Assembly: GCA_031266515.1 (NCBI GenBank)
Contig: JAISAW010000146.1
Span: 1-42,688, forward strand
DNA: 42,688 nt
Source of the DNA: Eubacteriales Family XIII. Incertae Sedis bacterium
GTDB taxonomy: Bacteria; Bacillota; Clostridia; Peptostreptococcales; Anaerovoracaceae
Direction: 5' to 3'
Each line of letters starts with the position of its first letter. Position 1 is the stretch's first letter. The notes beneath the pieces were generated by a model. The model saw only the letters and a list, made by a program, of their open reading frames with translations, made no database searches and was not told the origin of the DNA. This document shows, piece by piece, positions 1 to 7,934 of the stretch. The position numbers and the translations under genes are program-made.

Positions 1-226
1 AGAGGACGCCACACAGTTTTTTTATATATCGTCTTCAAATATTATACCCCCGCCCCAGCAAAATTAACATATTAAATGGAAGTGTCAGAACTATATACTT
101 ACGGATTATATTGTTTCCACATTTTGGGATTTTATATGGTATAATGATGAACGATGAATAGCATATACGTTTCAGTAGAAATATTATAAAAGAGGATGGT
201 ACGGTCTGAAGGACTATAAAATTTGG
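1..226. other. leader region of the PemK-like gene
   Basis: No credible gene is visible here. The stretch is AT-rich, unlike most of the window. It carries an extended -10 promoter on the plus strand at 137-145. No antitoxin-like reading frame precedes the toxin gene; only very short frames occur. The antitoxin, if there is one, would have to lie outside the window. Confidence 0.5.
137..145 (+). promoter_or_regulatory. extended -10 promoter for the PemK-like gene
   Basis: TGGTATAAT combines a perfect TATAAT hexamer with the TGn extension. No good -35 lies at 16-18 bp; TTGTTT at 111-116 is too far away, so this would work as an extended -10 promoter. It would leave a leader of about 50-70 nt before the toxin-like gene. 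Confidence 0.5.
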
Positions 227-604
227 ATGCCGCTCAAAGCACAAATCAATAATTCAGGAACCCATTTTGCAAGCATAGGCGGATTTAAGGAACGTGATAT
301 TTGGTGGGTACACATTGGAGAGAATGTCGGATTTGAAGAAGACGGAAAAGGCTCTGATTTCCTGCGGCCTGTTCTTGTTATGAAGAAATTCAACAAAAGG
401 CTTTTTTGGGGCATTCCACTCTCGACAACAACAAAGCGTGGCAAATATTACTATGAATTTACCGCGAGTGGGAAGAACAAAGTAAGCGTTGCCTTGCTCA
501 GCCAATTTAAACTATTTGATGCGCTCAGGCTGGTAAGCAAGTATGCGATGATCAAAAAAAATGACTATGAAGAAATTCGCGATACGCTAAAAGATTTATT
601 ATAA
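227..604 (+). CDS. type II toxin-antitoxin PemK/MazF-family protein (endoribonuclease-like)
   Basis: The product (125 aa from the ATG) belongs to the PemK/MazF family, whose members are usually mRNA-cleaving toxins with a small beta-barrel fold. The family-like core is visible: 'RDIWWVHIGENVGFEEDGKG', then a RPVLVMKKFN stretch, WGIPLSTT, and a C-terminal VALLSQFKLFDALRL segment. Family members of this subtype normally have about ten more residues at the N-terminus. The reading frame is open back to a TAG at 176-178 with no ATG, GTG or TTG before 227. A CTG at 206 would add KDYKIW and sits 9 nt after AGAGGA, so translation may start there. No antitoxin gene is next to it, so it is either solitary or regulated from elsewhere. 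The family assignment is fairly sure; toxicity is inferred. Confidence 0.8.
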   Translation: MPLKAQINNSGTHFASIGGFKERDIWWVHIGENVGFEEDGKGSDFLRPVLVMKKFNKRLFWGIPLSTTTKRGKYYYEFTASGKNKVSVALLSQFKLFDALRLVSKYAMIKKNDYEEIRDTLKDLL

Positions 605-610
605 AAAGTT

Positions 611-628
611 GCTCCGCTGCAGCGGAGC
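611..628. repeat. perfect 18-bp palindrome after the PemK-like gene
   Basis: GCTCCGCTGCAGCGGAGC is a perfect dyad starting 7 nt after the toxin stop codon. It has no loop spacer and no following T-run, so it is weak as an intrinsic terminator. It may be a 3' mRNA stabiliser or a protein-binding site. Confidence 0.45.
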
Positions 629-764
629 GATCCCGAGGGAATTTGTGTCTTTAATATAGCAAACTCAAAACCACTTTGTCAAATAATGTTCGTTCAAGTT
701 TCTGCGATGCCATGGGAACATCTAACAAAAACTTTACACTTAGTCGTTATAATCGGAGTAGTCG

Positions 765-869
765 CCCTGCTTAAAGACAGGGACTGACGCACAGAAACCG
801 CCAGTTGCTGAACTGACGGTTTCAAACCATTCGCTGGGGCGAGCCGCCATTCCAAAAGCGGCTGTCCCT
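765..869. other. compact structured intergenic element (possible ncRNA or mobile-element end)
   Basis: By-eye folding gives a three-way junction. AGGGAC at 779-784 pairs with GTCCCT at 864-869 and encloses two hairpins: 795-806 with 811-822 (12-bp stem, one C/A opposition, loop GCTG) and AGCCGC 842-847 with GCGGCT 858-863. CCCTG at 765-769 can instead pair with CAGGG at 778-782, which would compete with the closing stem. The whole gap 605-895 has no gene. It could be a structured RNA, a switch-like leader, a remnant IS200/IS605 end, or the 3' end of the malQ transcript. No family was recognised. Confidence 0.35.
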
Positions 870-895
870 TTATGTTTTTATTATACCGCGATGTT

Positions 896-2461
896 TCAGG
901 ATCTCAAGCGGTTTGCGGCGGCGGTTTGGAGCCGTATTTTTTCGGTGAGAGCGTCCGCACCGCTTCCATTGATCTGTCTGGCTTCGAGACGCCAGCTCCA
1001 ATTCATGCGGCTTACCGTACCGGGGGTATTGATGCGGGCATAGGATCCCAGGCCGAGCCAATCCTGCAATGGTATCATCGTACAGAAACAGGGGCTTTCA
1101 AGGGCGGCCGCTATCATGGCTTCGGGGAGAGATTCTTTTGACCTGGCATTCAAATATGATTTGGCGAAATCAATTTCCCCGATCCCGGCCCGGCCGAGCC
1201 AGCCTCTCAGCGTATCGTTGTCATGGGTTCCCGTATACATCACTGCCGCCTCTTCGCTGCTCCGCGGCAAATACTCGTTTGTTGGATCCCCGTCAAAGGC
1301 GAACTGCAGCACTTTCATGCCTGGGAAACCGCTTCGCCTGCGAAAACGCTTCGCGCCTTCCGACAGAAGCCCGAGGTCTTCCGCCACTATCATAAGCCCG
1401 GGGACAGATGCGTGAGCCATTTCAACAAAGGCATCACCCGGCCCTCTGCGCCACTTGCCGCCGCCGCGAGCGTCTTCGTCAACAACATCGTCTTTCGCGC
1501 CGTATTCATGTTCGCTGTGTTCCGTCCTCTTGTGTTCGCTGCCTTGCTCGCTGCTTTTCGTCCCTCTGTGTTCGCTGCGTTCCGCCTCTCTGTGTTGGAT
1601 TCGGGCATTTGCCTCATCCGCAGGGACGCTCCAAAAATCCCACAGGCCCCGGAAATGGTCTATCCGCGCCGCGCCGTACATGCGGGCCGCCTGCATCAGC
1701 CTGGCTTCCCACCAATTGAGTGCATCTTCACCCGCGCCCTCCCAGTCGTATACCGGGACATTCCATATCTGTCCCGTAGCGGAATAGGCGTCTGGCGGCA
1801 CTCCGGCTATAAGCGATGGCCTCCCGGTGGGGTCCGTTGCAAATATCTTTCTGTTAAAATGATAGTCTGCCGACTCAACGGATACGTACAGGGGCAGGTC
1901 GCCTATGAAGTCTACACTGTGTCGGCGCGCGAACTTTCGGAGCCTGTCCCACTGGCTGAAAAAGAAGTATTGGATTATCTTGATTTCATCTGAAATGGGA
2001 ATCGCTTCACGCGCTGCCTCATGATCAGCATATCCGTCAAGCCAATAGGCGCTCTCCTTCAAAAACTTCCTGAAGCCGCGCGCAGACCCGCCATCAAACC
2101 TGCTTGCTGCCGCCAGCAGCAGAGGCAGCTTCTCATCGCGTTGATAGAGATAGTCAACTCTGTTCATCTCCAAGCTTCCCTTCTCATATTTCTGCAGCTC
2201 ACTTTTTGTGATAAGCCCGTCTTCATGAAGCGGCCGCAAATCGATCAGATAAGGGTTCCCTGCAAAAGCGGAAAGCCCCTGGTAAGGGCTGCCGGTGTCC
2301 GCCACGGGTCCGGCCGGAAGTATCTGCCACAGGCTTTGGCCCGCCGTTTCAAGAAAAAGGATGAAGTCCTCCGCCCCCTTCCCGAGCGTCCCTATGCCGC
2401 CATGAGATGGCAGAGAGACAAGAGGCAGGAGTATCCCTGCCTGCCTGCCAAAATCTTTCAT
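896..2461 (-). CDS. malQ: 4-alpha-glucanotransferase (amylomaltase), GH77
   Basis: MalQ moves glucan segments between maltodextrins and feeds glucose and longer dextrins to phosphorylase. Family hallmarks are present: ILLPLVSLPSHGGIGTLG near the N-terminus, 'GSPYQGLSAFAGNPYLID', the nucleophile Asp in ARIDHFRG, the acid/base Glu in VAEDLG and the third Asp in TGTHDNDT. I chose ATG 2461 because it has GGAG five bases upstream and gives the usual N-terminus; an in-frame ATG at 2485 would add 8 residues. A hydrophilic insertion of about 48 residues rich in S, E, H, K and R (DNA about 1462-1609) interrupts the protein just before the conserved KWRRGPGDAF segment. It is encoded by imperfect tandem repeats. 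It is the last gene of the glycogen operon. Confidence 0.93.
   Translation of the reverse strand: MKDFGRQAGILLPLVSLPSHGGIGTLGKGAEDFILFLETAGQSLWQILPAGPVADTGSPYQGLSAFAGNPYLIDLRPLHEDGLITKSELQKYEKGSLEMNRVDYLYQRDEKLPLLLAAASRFDGGSARGFRKFLKESAYWLDGYADHEAAREAIPISDEIKIIQYFFFSQWDRLRKFARRHSVDFIGDLPLYVSVESADYHFNRKIFATDPTGRPSLIAGVPPDAYSATGQIWNVPVYDWEGAGEDALNWWEARLMQAARMYGAARIDHFRGLWDFWSVPADEANARIQHREAERSEHRGTKSSEQGSEHKRTEHSEHEYGAKDDVVDEDARGGGKWRRGPGDAFVEMAHASVPGLMIVAEDLGLLSEGAKRFRRRSGFPGMKVLQFAFDGDPTNEYLPRSSEEAAVMYTGTHDNDTLRGWLGRAGIGEIDFAKSYLNARSKESLPEAMIAAALESPCFCTMIPLQDWLGLGSYARINTPGTVSRMNWSWRLEARQINGSGADALTEKIRLQTAAANRLRS
1509..1600 (-). repeat. imperfect tandem repeats inside malQ
   Basis: TGTTCGCTG (plus strand) begins at 1509, 1533 and 1569, with spacings of 24 and 36 bp, both multiples of 12. 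The flanking TTCCG and CCTCT words also recur. In frame this encodes SEH/TEH/SEQ-type units of a polar insertion in MalQ, probably grown by replication slippage. Confidence 0.6.
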
Positions 2462-2492
2462 TCCTTCTCCGTGGTAGATAGCCATGCGGATC

Positions 2493-4541
2493 TCACCTGC
2501 CTGTTTCCCACTTTATATCAAAGATGTCGCCTTCAAGCGGCCCCATCTCAATCTCAAACAATCCAGCTTCGGCTTTAAGCCGCTTACCGGTAAACACGCC
2601 GGCGGCCTGCGTCCATTCCCCGTCACGAAAGATCGCATTCGCCGTATCAGCCTTGCAATCGATGTCATGGCACAGATCGACGACTATGTGCTTTGATTCA
2701 GCCGATGGGTTTACCACTGTGAGCACGATGCTCTTTTCCGCAACGCCACCGAAAACATCCTCTCCGCAGGCAGTGCATCTCATTATCCCAAGTACCCCTC
2801 CGATCGTCGCATAGAAACGTACCCCTCCTGCGGCAAACGCCGGCCTTGACTTCCTGACCTCGCCGAGAGCCTTGTAGAAAGAAAGCATTTCCTCATCGCA
2901 AACCTTATAGGCCTTCCTGTTGAACGGGTCAAGCAGCCCGGTCATACCAACTTCGTCCCCATAGTAGATGGCCGGGATACCGGGAAGCGAGAACTGTATC
3001 ATGGCTGCGAGCCTCTGCCGCGCCGCGCCGCGCTCATAATCCCCGACGCTGATCTCCTCGTTTGCCTGTTCCTCCCTTGACATGTCCTTGCCTTCGTTCC
3101 CGGTGCTGAGCACACTCCTGGCCCGCGCCACGTCGTGGGAGGACAGCAGGTTCATAAGCGCATAGTACATCTCTTCCGGGTAGTTCAGCCGCTGGTTCAC
3201 GAGAAACCTCTTGTACTGCATGGCGTCAACGTCGCCGAGGATGTAGGCTATAGTCATGTCCCTGAACGGGTAGTTCATCACCGAGTCGAGGCCTTTTCCA
3301 AGCGCGTAGCTGCGCAGCTTGCCGTAGCTCTCCTTGGTGGTCGCATCCTCCCAGACTTCCCCTATGAGGAAAGTTTCGGGATTTTCGGCCTTCATGTTTT
3401 CCCTTATTTTTTCTATGACATGGTCAGGCAGCTCATCGGCTACGTCAAGGCGGTAGCCCGACGCCCCTCTCCTGATCCATGTCTTTACGACGCTGCCCTC
3501 TCCCTCAATCACAAAGTCTGACCAGCCAGGATTTTCCTTGTTTATGGCAGGCAGGCTGCCAAAGCCCCACCAACTGTTGTAACTCTCCGGCCAATCCGAA
3601 AAAACATACCATCCGAAATACGGGCTTTCCATGCTCTGAAAAGCGCCAAGGGTATCGTAGTGCCCAAACCTGTTGAAGTACACGCTGTCCTCCCCGGTAT
3701 GGGCGAACACCCCGTCGAGGACGACCTTCATCCCCGACTTTTCCGCATCGGCGATGAGCCGGCCGAAAGCGTCTTCGCCTCCGAGGATCGGATCGATTTT
3801 CAAATAGTCTCCGGTATTGTACCTGTGGTTTGAAGCGGATTCGAATATGGGGTTCAGGTAAATGATATCGACGCCAAGCTCTTTCAAGTAAGGCAATTTC
3901 TGCCTGACGCCTTCGAGGTCTCCGCCAAATATGTCGCAGGGCATATAGAACTCCTGCCCATGCGCCGCCTCGTACCGGGGCAATTCGTCCCAGCTTTCGT
4001 GCAGCGCAATCTCGCTTCGGCCTTTTTCCTGATGCCAGGCAAGCCCCTTTTTCATAGACTCCGGATCTCCCGAGGCAAACCTGTCAGGAAATATCTGATA
4101 CATTATCGCGTTCTTCGTCCAATCGGGGACGGTGAAATCCGGCTCGTACACGGTGATTTGGAAAGATGGCGGCGGATTGGGATAGAGCCTCCCCAGTCCA
4201 CTGTTCGGGCCTTGCTCAGCACCGTAGTACACGAGGCCGCCATTCTCGGTCTCCACTTCAAACCAATACCAGTAAACCCCTGCAGGCCACGGCAGGATAT
4301 ACCTGGTTTCATAAATCTCCGATTCCACTTTCAGCATCTCTGTGCGGTCGGTGCGGCCGCTGCCGCTTCGAAGCATCATGAGCGATACGCTGCCCGCTTT
4401 CACGCCCCGGACCGAAATGCGCAGACACACTTCGCTGCCGACCGGAACCGCGCCGACAGGCGAGCGGTAGCGCTTCTTCGTGCTGTCATGGACGACATTC
4501 TCATCCGAAACCGTGATATCGCCTACACTTATGTAATTCAT
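2493..4541 (-). CDS. GH13 alpha-glucan hydrolase (neopullulanase/cyclomaltodextrinase or pullulanase-like)
   Basis: The protein (682 aa) has an N-terminal beta-rich CBM34/CBM48-like region (about 1-135), then a GH13 TIM barrel starting at AIMYQIFPDRF (about 145). The catalytic set is complete: nucleophile D366 in GYRLDVADEL, acid/base E395 in FLIGEVWED, and D470 in LLSSHDVAR. The first conserved region is DGVFAHTG. No signal peptide is seen, so it should be cytoplasmic and act on stored glycogen or maltodextrins. It probably debranches or shortens phosphorylase limit dextrins, since no separate GlgX is in the cluster. It lies 31 bp before malQ. GH13 membership is certain; cleavage specificity (alpha-1,4 or alpha-1,6) is inferred. 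Confidence 0.88.
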   Translation of the reverse strand: MNYISVGDITVSDENVVHDSTKKRYRSPVGAVPVGSEVCLRISVRGVKAGSVSLMMLRSGSGRTDRTEMLKVESEIYETRYILPWPAGVYWYWFEVETENGGLVYYGAEQGPNSGLGRLYPNPPPSFQITVYEPDFTVPDWTKNAIMYQIFPDRFASGDPESMKKGLAWHQEKGRSEIALHESWDELPRYEAAHGQEFYMPCDIFGGDLEGVRQKLPYLKELGVDIIYLNPIFESASNHRYNTGDYLKIDPILGGEDAFGRLIADAEKSGMKVVLDGVFAHTGEDSVYFNRFGHYDTLGAFQSMESPYFGWYVFSDWPESYNSWWGFGSLPAINKENPGWSDFVIEGEGSVVKTWIRRGASGYRLDVADELPDHVIEKIRENMKAENPETFLIGEVWEDATTKESYGKLRSYALGKGLDSVMNYPFRDMTIAYILGDVDAMQYKRFLVNQRLNYPEEMYYALMNLLSSHDVARARSVLSTGNEGKDMSREEQANEEISVGDYERGAARQRLAAMIQFSLPGIPAIYYGDEVGMTGLLDPFNRKAYKVCDEEMLSFYKALGEVRKSRPAFAAGGVRFYATIGGVLGIMRCTACGEDVFGGVAEKSIVLTVVNPSAESKHIVVDLCHDIDCKADTANAIFRDGEWTQAAGVFTGKRLKAEAGLFEIEMGPLEGDIFDIKWETGR

Positions 4542-4681
4542 ATTGCTAAAGCCCCTGTTTCATCCAGCCCCGCCCGCCCTTGCGCAGCCCGGCCGGAAAA
4601 CCCCTCGATCCTTCACTTGCCCGTATTGCTCCACCAACCAAAAACCCGCGCTTACTGGCGGCTATTTTGCCTAAGCATCCT

Positions 4682-4719
4682 CACATCCCAGGCGCGCCAC
4701 TAAACACAAGGTTTAGTTG
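4682..4719 (-). repeat. 38-bp palindromic repeat, copy A (overlaps glgP 3' end)
   Basis: This stretch closely matches 31708-31745. Shared words are ACATCCCA, then CCACTAAACAC and GTTTAGTTG, with five or so substitutions between them. It holds the dyad ACTAAAC/GTTTAGT at 4699-4717. Read on the minus strand, it supplies the last codons and the TAG stop of glgP. No T-run follows, so it is not a classical terminator. Confidence 0.6.
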
Positions 4720-7156
4720 ACGGATCACTAATATGCCATATCTGCCCATCGTACTCCTCTATAGCGCGATCCGAAGAAAAGATGCCCGCGCTCAAAGCAT
4801 TTTTGACCGCTATCCTGTTCCACTTATCTCTGTCGGCATAGGTGTCGGTGAGGCCCCTGTATACTTTATCATACGATCTGAAATCGTAGAGCAAATAATA
4901 CTTATCCGGCTTCTCGCTACCGGCACCGCCGTAGATAAGCGCGTTCTTCGTATCGGTAAACTGTTTCGCCACCCGCAAGGTCCCATCGTCAAAGCTGTCG
5001 AGTATCCTCCGGATATCCCCGTCAAGCCCATATATCTCTTCCGGCCTGTAGCTCCCGTCCTTTTCAAGCCGGCTTATCTCTTCCACGCGTGCGCCAAATA
5101 TGAAAATATTGTCCTCGCCTACCGCCTCAGCGATCTCCACGTTTGCGCCATCCATTGTGCCGATGGTGACTGCGCCGTTCAGCATGAACTTCATATTGCC
5201 CGTGCCTGACGCTTCGAGCCCGGCAGTCGAGAGCTGTTCGCTGACCTCCGTCGCGGGGATCAGCAGCTCAGCTTCTGAGACACCGTAGTTCTCGATGAAC
5301 ACCACCTTCAAAACCCCGCTCACCTGCGGGTCGTTATTTACAAGGTCTGCAACGGCGAAGATGAGCCTGATGACCTCCTTCGCGCGGTAATACCCGGGGG
5401 CCGCCTTGGCACCGAAGATGAAAGTCGTGGGTGCTATGCCTTCGCCCCTTCCTTCCTTTATCATATGGTAGAGGTGCATTATGTGCATGACCTTCAACAG
5501 CTGACGTTTGTATTCGTGAAGCCTCTTTGCCTGTACGTCAAAGATGGTGTTTTCGTTTATTTCTATCCCCTGTGTCTTGAAGATGTGGTCGCGGTACCTG
5601 ATCTTGTTGTCGATCTTCATCTGCGCGAATTCTTCCAGGAAATCCTGATCTTCTGCAAACACAGCCATCTTCGAGTATTCCCTGTAGCGCTTCAAAAACC
5701 CGAGGCCTATCCTTTTTTCTATGAGCCTCGTAAATGGCTCGTTCGCCTTCGCCAGCCAGCGCCTCATCGTGATACCGTTAGTGATGCCGGTAAATTTGTC
5801 CGGGAAGATGACATAGAAATCGCGGAAGGTCGTAGTCTTCAGGATGTTTGCGTGGAGCTGCGAGACGCCATTCACCTTACCGCAAATCGCGATGCAGAGG
5901 TTTGCCATCCTGATCTCGCCTCCGTGAATGATGCGCATGTCCTCCATCTTTTCAAAGTCGCCCGGCCAATGCTGCCAGATGACGTCGCAGAACTTCGAAT
6001 CTATCACCGTTATGATCTTGTGTATCCTCGGAAGCATCTCACGAAACATCGGCTCGTTCCAACGCTCGAGCGCCTCACGCATGATGGTGTGGTTCGTATA
6101 GTTGAAAAGCCTGCCAACGATATCGATCGTCTCGTCCCATTCGAGCATTTCTTCATCCATGAGGATACGTATGAGTTCGGGGATGGCAAGCGTCGGGTGC
6201 GTGTCGTTGATCTGGACCGTGTAGTAGTCGGGGAGGGTTCGCACATCGCCGTGCGTCTCCTTGTGCCTGTTCACCATGAACTGGATGGAGGCTGCCGCAA
6301 AGAAATAGAACTGTTTCAACCTCAGCCTGCGTCCCTGCTCGTGGTTGTCTTCGGGGTAGAGCACCTGGCTGATTGCCTGCGCCAGCGCGCTTTCCTCTGC
6401 GGCTTTCGCGTAGTCGCCCCTGTTGAACCAGGAGAGGTCCAGCTCCGTCCGGGCTCTCGCTTCCCACAGCCTCAGGGTGGCCGGCGCTTTGCTGTCGTAG
6501 CCTATGACCGGCATATCGTACGGATAGGCCATGACGCTCGCGTAGTCTGTATGCTCTATCCTGAGTTTCCCGTCTTCCCAGTTTTCAGTGATTTTGCCGC
6601 CGTACCTGATTTCCGCCTTCTCGTCGGGCCTGGCTATCTCCCAGATGTTCCCGTCGTCAAGCCAGTTGTCGTCTATCTCTATTTGCTCTCCGTCGACGAT
6701 CTTTTGGCGAAACAGGCCGTGCTCATACCTGATGCAGCATCCGGTGACGGGCATGTCGAGAGTAGACAGCGAATCGAGGAAGCAAGCCGCCAGTCTCCCG
6801 AGCCCTCCATTGCCAAGGCCCGCGTCTGGCTCGTTTTCCTCCACTTCATCCAGGGAAAACCCCATCTCGCCGAGAGCTTCCTTAGCGTCGTCATAGATAC
6901 CCAGATTGATCAGGTTGTTTACGAGTGCCCTGCCCATGAGGAATTCGGCGGAGAGATAGTAGAGGCGTTTGCCGCCCTCTGCCTCAATCTTCTGTTCCGA
7001 GTCCGTCCAGCTGTCCATGATCCGGTCGCGCACGGCAAGCGAGAGCGCCTGGTACACTTCGTCGCTTTCGGCCTTGTCCGGCGTCAACCCAAAAGTGTGC
7101 CGTAGCTTTCCCGCGATTTCTTTTTTTATGGTATCTTTAACATTCGTTTCTGTCAT
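4700..7156 (-). CDS. glgP: glycogen phosphorylase, GT35
   Basis: GlgP releases glucose-1-phosphate from glycogen ends using pyridoxal phosphate. Family landmarks include YYLSAEFLMGR near the N-terminus, GNGGLGRLAACFLDSL, VQINDTHPTLAIPELIR, KRLHEYKRQLL, and the PLP-lysine block EASGTGNMKFMLNGA (Lys669 in numbering from the upstream ATG). I prefer ATG 7156 (818 aa), which has GGAG five bases upstream. The frame also contains an ATG at 7195 that overlaps the preceding gene by 4 bp but has no visible ribosome site. The last residues (about STKPCV) and the stop codon come from a dispersed repeat, so the natural C-terminus may have been replaced by repeat insertion. Confidence 0.95.
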   Translation of the reverse strand: MTETNVKDTIKKEIAGKLRHTFGLTPDKAESDEVYQALSLAVRDRIMDSWTDSEQKIEAEGGKRLYYLSAEFLMGRALVNNLINLGIYDDAKEALGEMGFSLDEVEENEPDAGLGNGGLGRLAACFLDSLSTLDMPVTGCCIRYEHGLFRQKIVDGEQIEIDDNWLDDGNIWEIARPDEKAEIRYGGKITENWEDGKLRIEHTDYASVMAYPYDMPVIGYDSKAPATLRLWEARARTELDLSWFNRGDYAKAAEESALAQAISQVLYPEDNHEQGRRLRLKQFYFFAAASIQFMVNRHKETHGDVRTLPDYYTVQINDTHPTLAIPELIRILMDEEMLEWDETIDIVGRLFNYTNHTIMREALERWNEPMFREMLPRIHKIITVIDSKFCDVIWQHWPGDFEKMEDMRIIHGGEIRMANLCIAICGKVNGVSQLHANILKTTTFRDFYVIFPDKFTGITNGITMRRWLAKANEPFTRLIEKRIGLGFLKRYREYSKMAVFAEDQDFLEEFAQMKIDNKIRYRDHIFKTQGIEINENTIFDVQAKRLHEYKRQLLKVMHIMHLYHMIKEGRGEGIAPTTFIFGAKAAPGYYRAKEVIRLIFAVADLVNNDPQVSGVLKVVFIENYGVSEAELLIPATEVSEQLSTAGLEASGTGNMKFMLNGAVTIGTMDGANVEIAEAVGEDNIFIFGARVEEISRLEKDGSYRPEEIYGLDGDIRRILDSFDDGTLRVAKQFTDTKNALIYGGAGSEKPDKYYLLYDFRSYDKVYRGLTDTYADRDKWNRIAVKNALSAGIFSSDRAIEEYDGQIWHISDPSTKPCV

Positions 7157-7191
7157 CGTTGCTCCATCTTCAGAATACATATACTCTATAC

Positions 7192-7893
7192 TCATCTGAG
7201 TATTTCAACCGCTGCATCCGCACCATACCTCAGCCGCACGAAAGAGCCGCTGTTCCATCCATCCCTCATCCAGTCTGTGAGATCCGCTTCGTATATCCTG
7301 TTGTTGTCGAGGATCTTCACCTTCAGGTCGCTTCTGTCGTCAAGCCCTATCACAGTCACCCAGTGCCAGAGCTCGATCTGTGAATCTATCTTCCTGTTGC
7401 TCAGGAAACCGAGCGGCGACAGGTTCAAAAACGCGAGCGGCGCATTCATCCCAATCGAGCTTTTGATAAAGCCCCTGGCGTCCGCTATCATGCTTTCAGC
7501 GGCCTGCCTGCCCATTGGGGCTTCAGCTATCCTGAAGCGGTCGGCCTTCGCATCAGAGCGCACCGGCAGCCCCAGGTATCCAGCAAGCTCGTTGCTTCCC
7601 TTTATGAATGAAGGCGGCTGAAGGCCGAACTCCTTTCTGCTCCAATGAATATATTTACGAACAAGCTCCATGAAATTCATGTAGCCGGCCTTCGTATCGA
7701 GCTCTATGCCTTTCACATCCTCCGCGCCAGGCCCTGACCTGGTTTTAAGAAAATAAGCAAATATGTTCGCAGCGGTCGTCGCCCCGCACTCCGCGCCTCC
7801 GTCGCGCTCAAACCAGTATTGGTTGCCACCGTAAAGCTCTCCCCCCTCTATCGCAAAAACATTCTCATCAAGTACCATGGCGCTGTCCATCAC
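7192..7893 (-). CDS. C39-like cysteine peptidase-fold protein in the glycogen operon
   Basis: A soluble protein of about 233 aa without signal peptide or membrane segment. The papain-like/C39 pattern is visible: Cys36 in GGAECGATTAANIF, His177 in LWHWVTVIGLDD, and D196/N197 in KILDNN. The spacing fits a Cys-His-Asp/Asn triad. It sits between glgA (41 bp upstream) and glgP and is almost surely co-transcribed with them. Proteolysis of a glycogen enzyme is one possibility; amidase, transglutaminase-like or non-catalytic roles are equally open. Similar proteins are generally annotated as hypothetical. The fold call is moderately confident; the function is unknown. The first codon is uncertain (GTG followed by ATG). 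Confidence 0.7.
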   Translation of the reverse strand: MMDSAMVLDENVFAIEGGELYGGNQYWFERDGGAECGATTAANIFAYFLKTRSGPGAEDVKGIELDTKAGYMNFMELVRKYIHWSRKEFGLQPPSFIKGSNELAGYLGLPVRSDAKADRFRIAEAPMGRQAAESMIADARGFIKSSIGMNAPLAFLNLSPLGFLSNRKIDSQIELWHWVTVIGLDDRSDLKVKILDNNRIYEADLTDWMRDGWNSGSFVRLRYGADAAVEILR

Positions 7894-7934
7894 CTTCCGT
7901 CAGTAAAACCCTTCGCCTGCAAAACTGCCGCGCG

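Noticed and set aside
5465-7105. Long plus-strand frame (546 codons) opposite glgP
   Set aside because: Mirror of a well-supported glgP gene; the product has no family features and the frame arises from the codon bias of the real gene.
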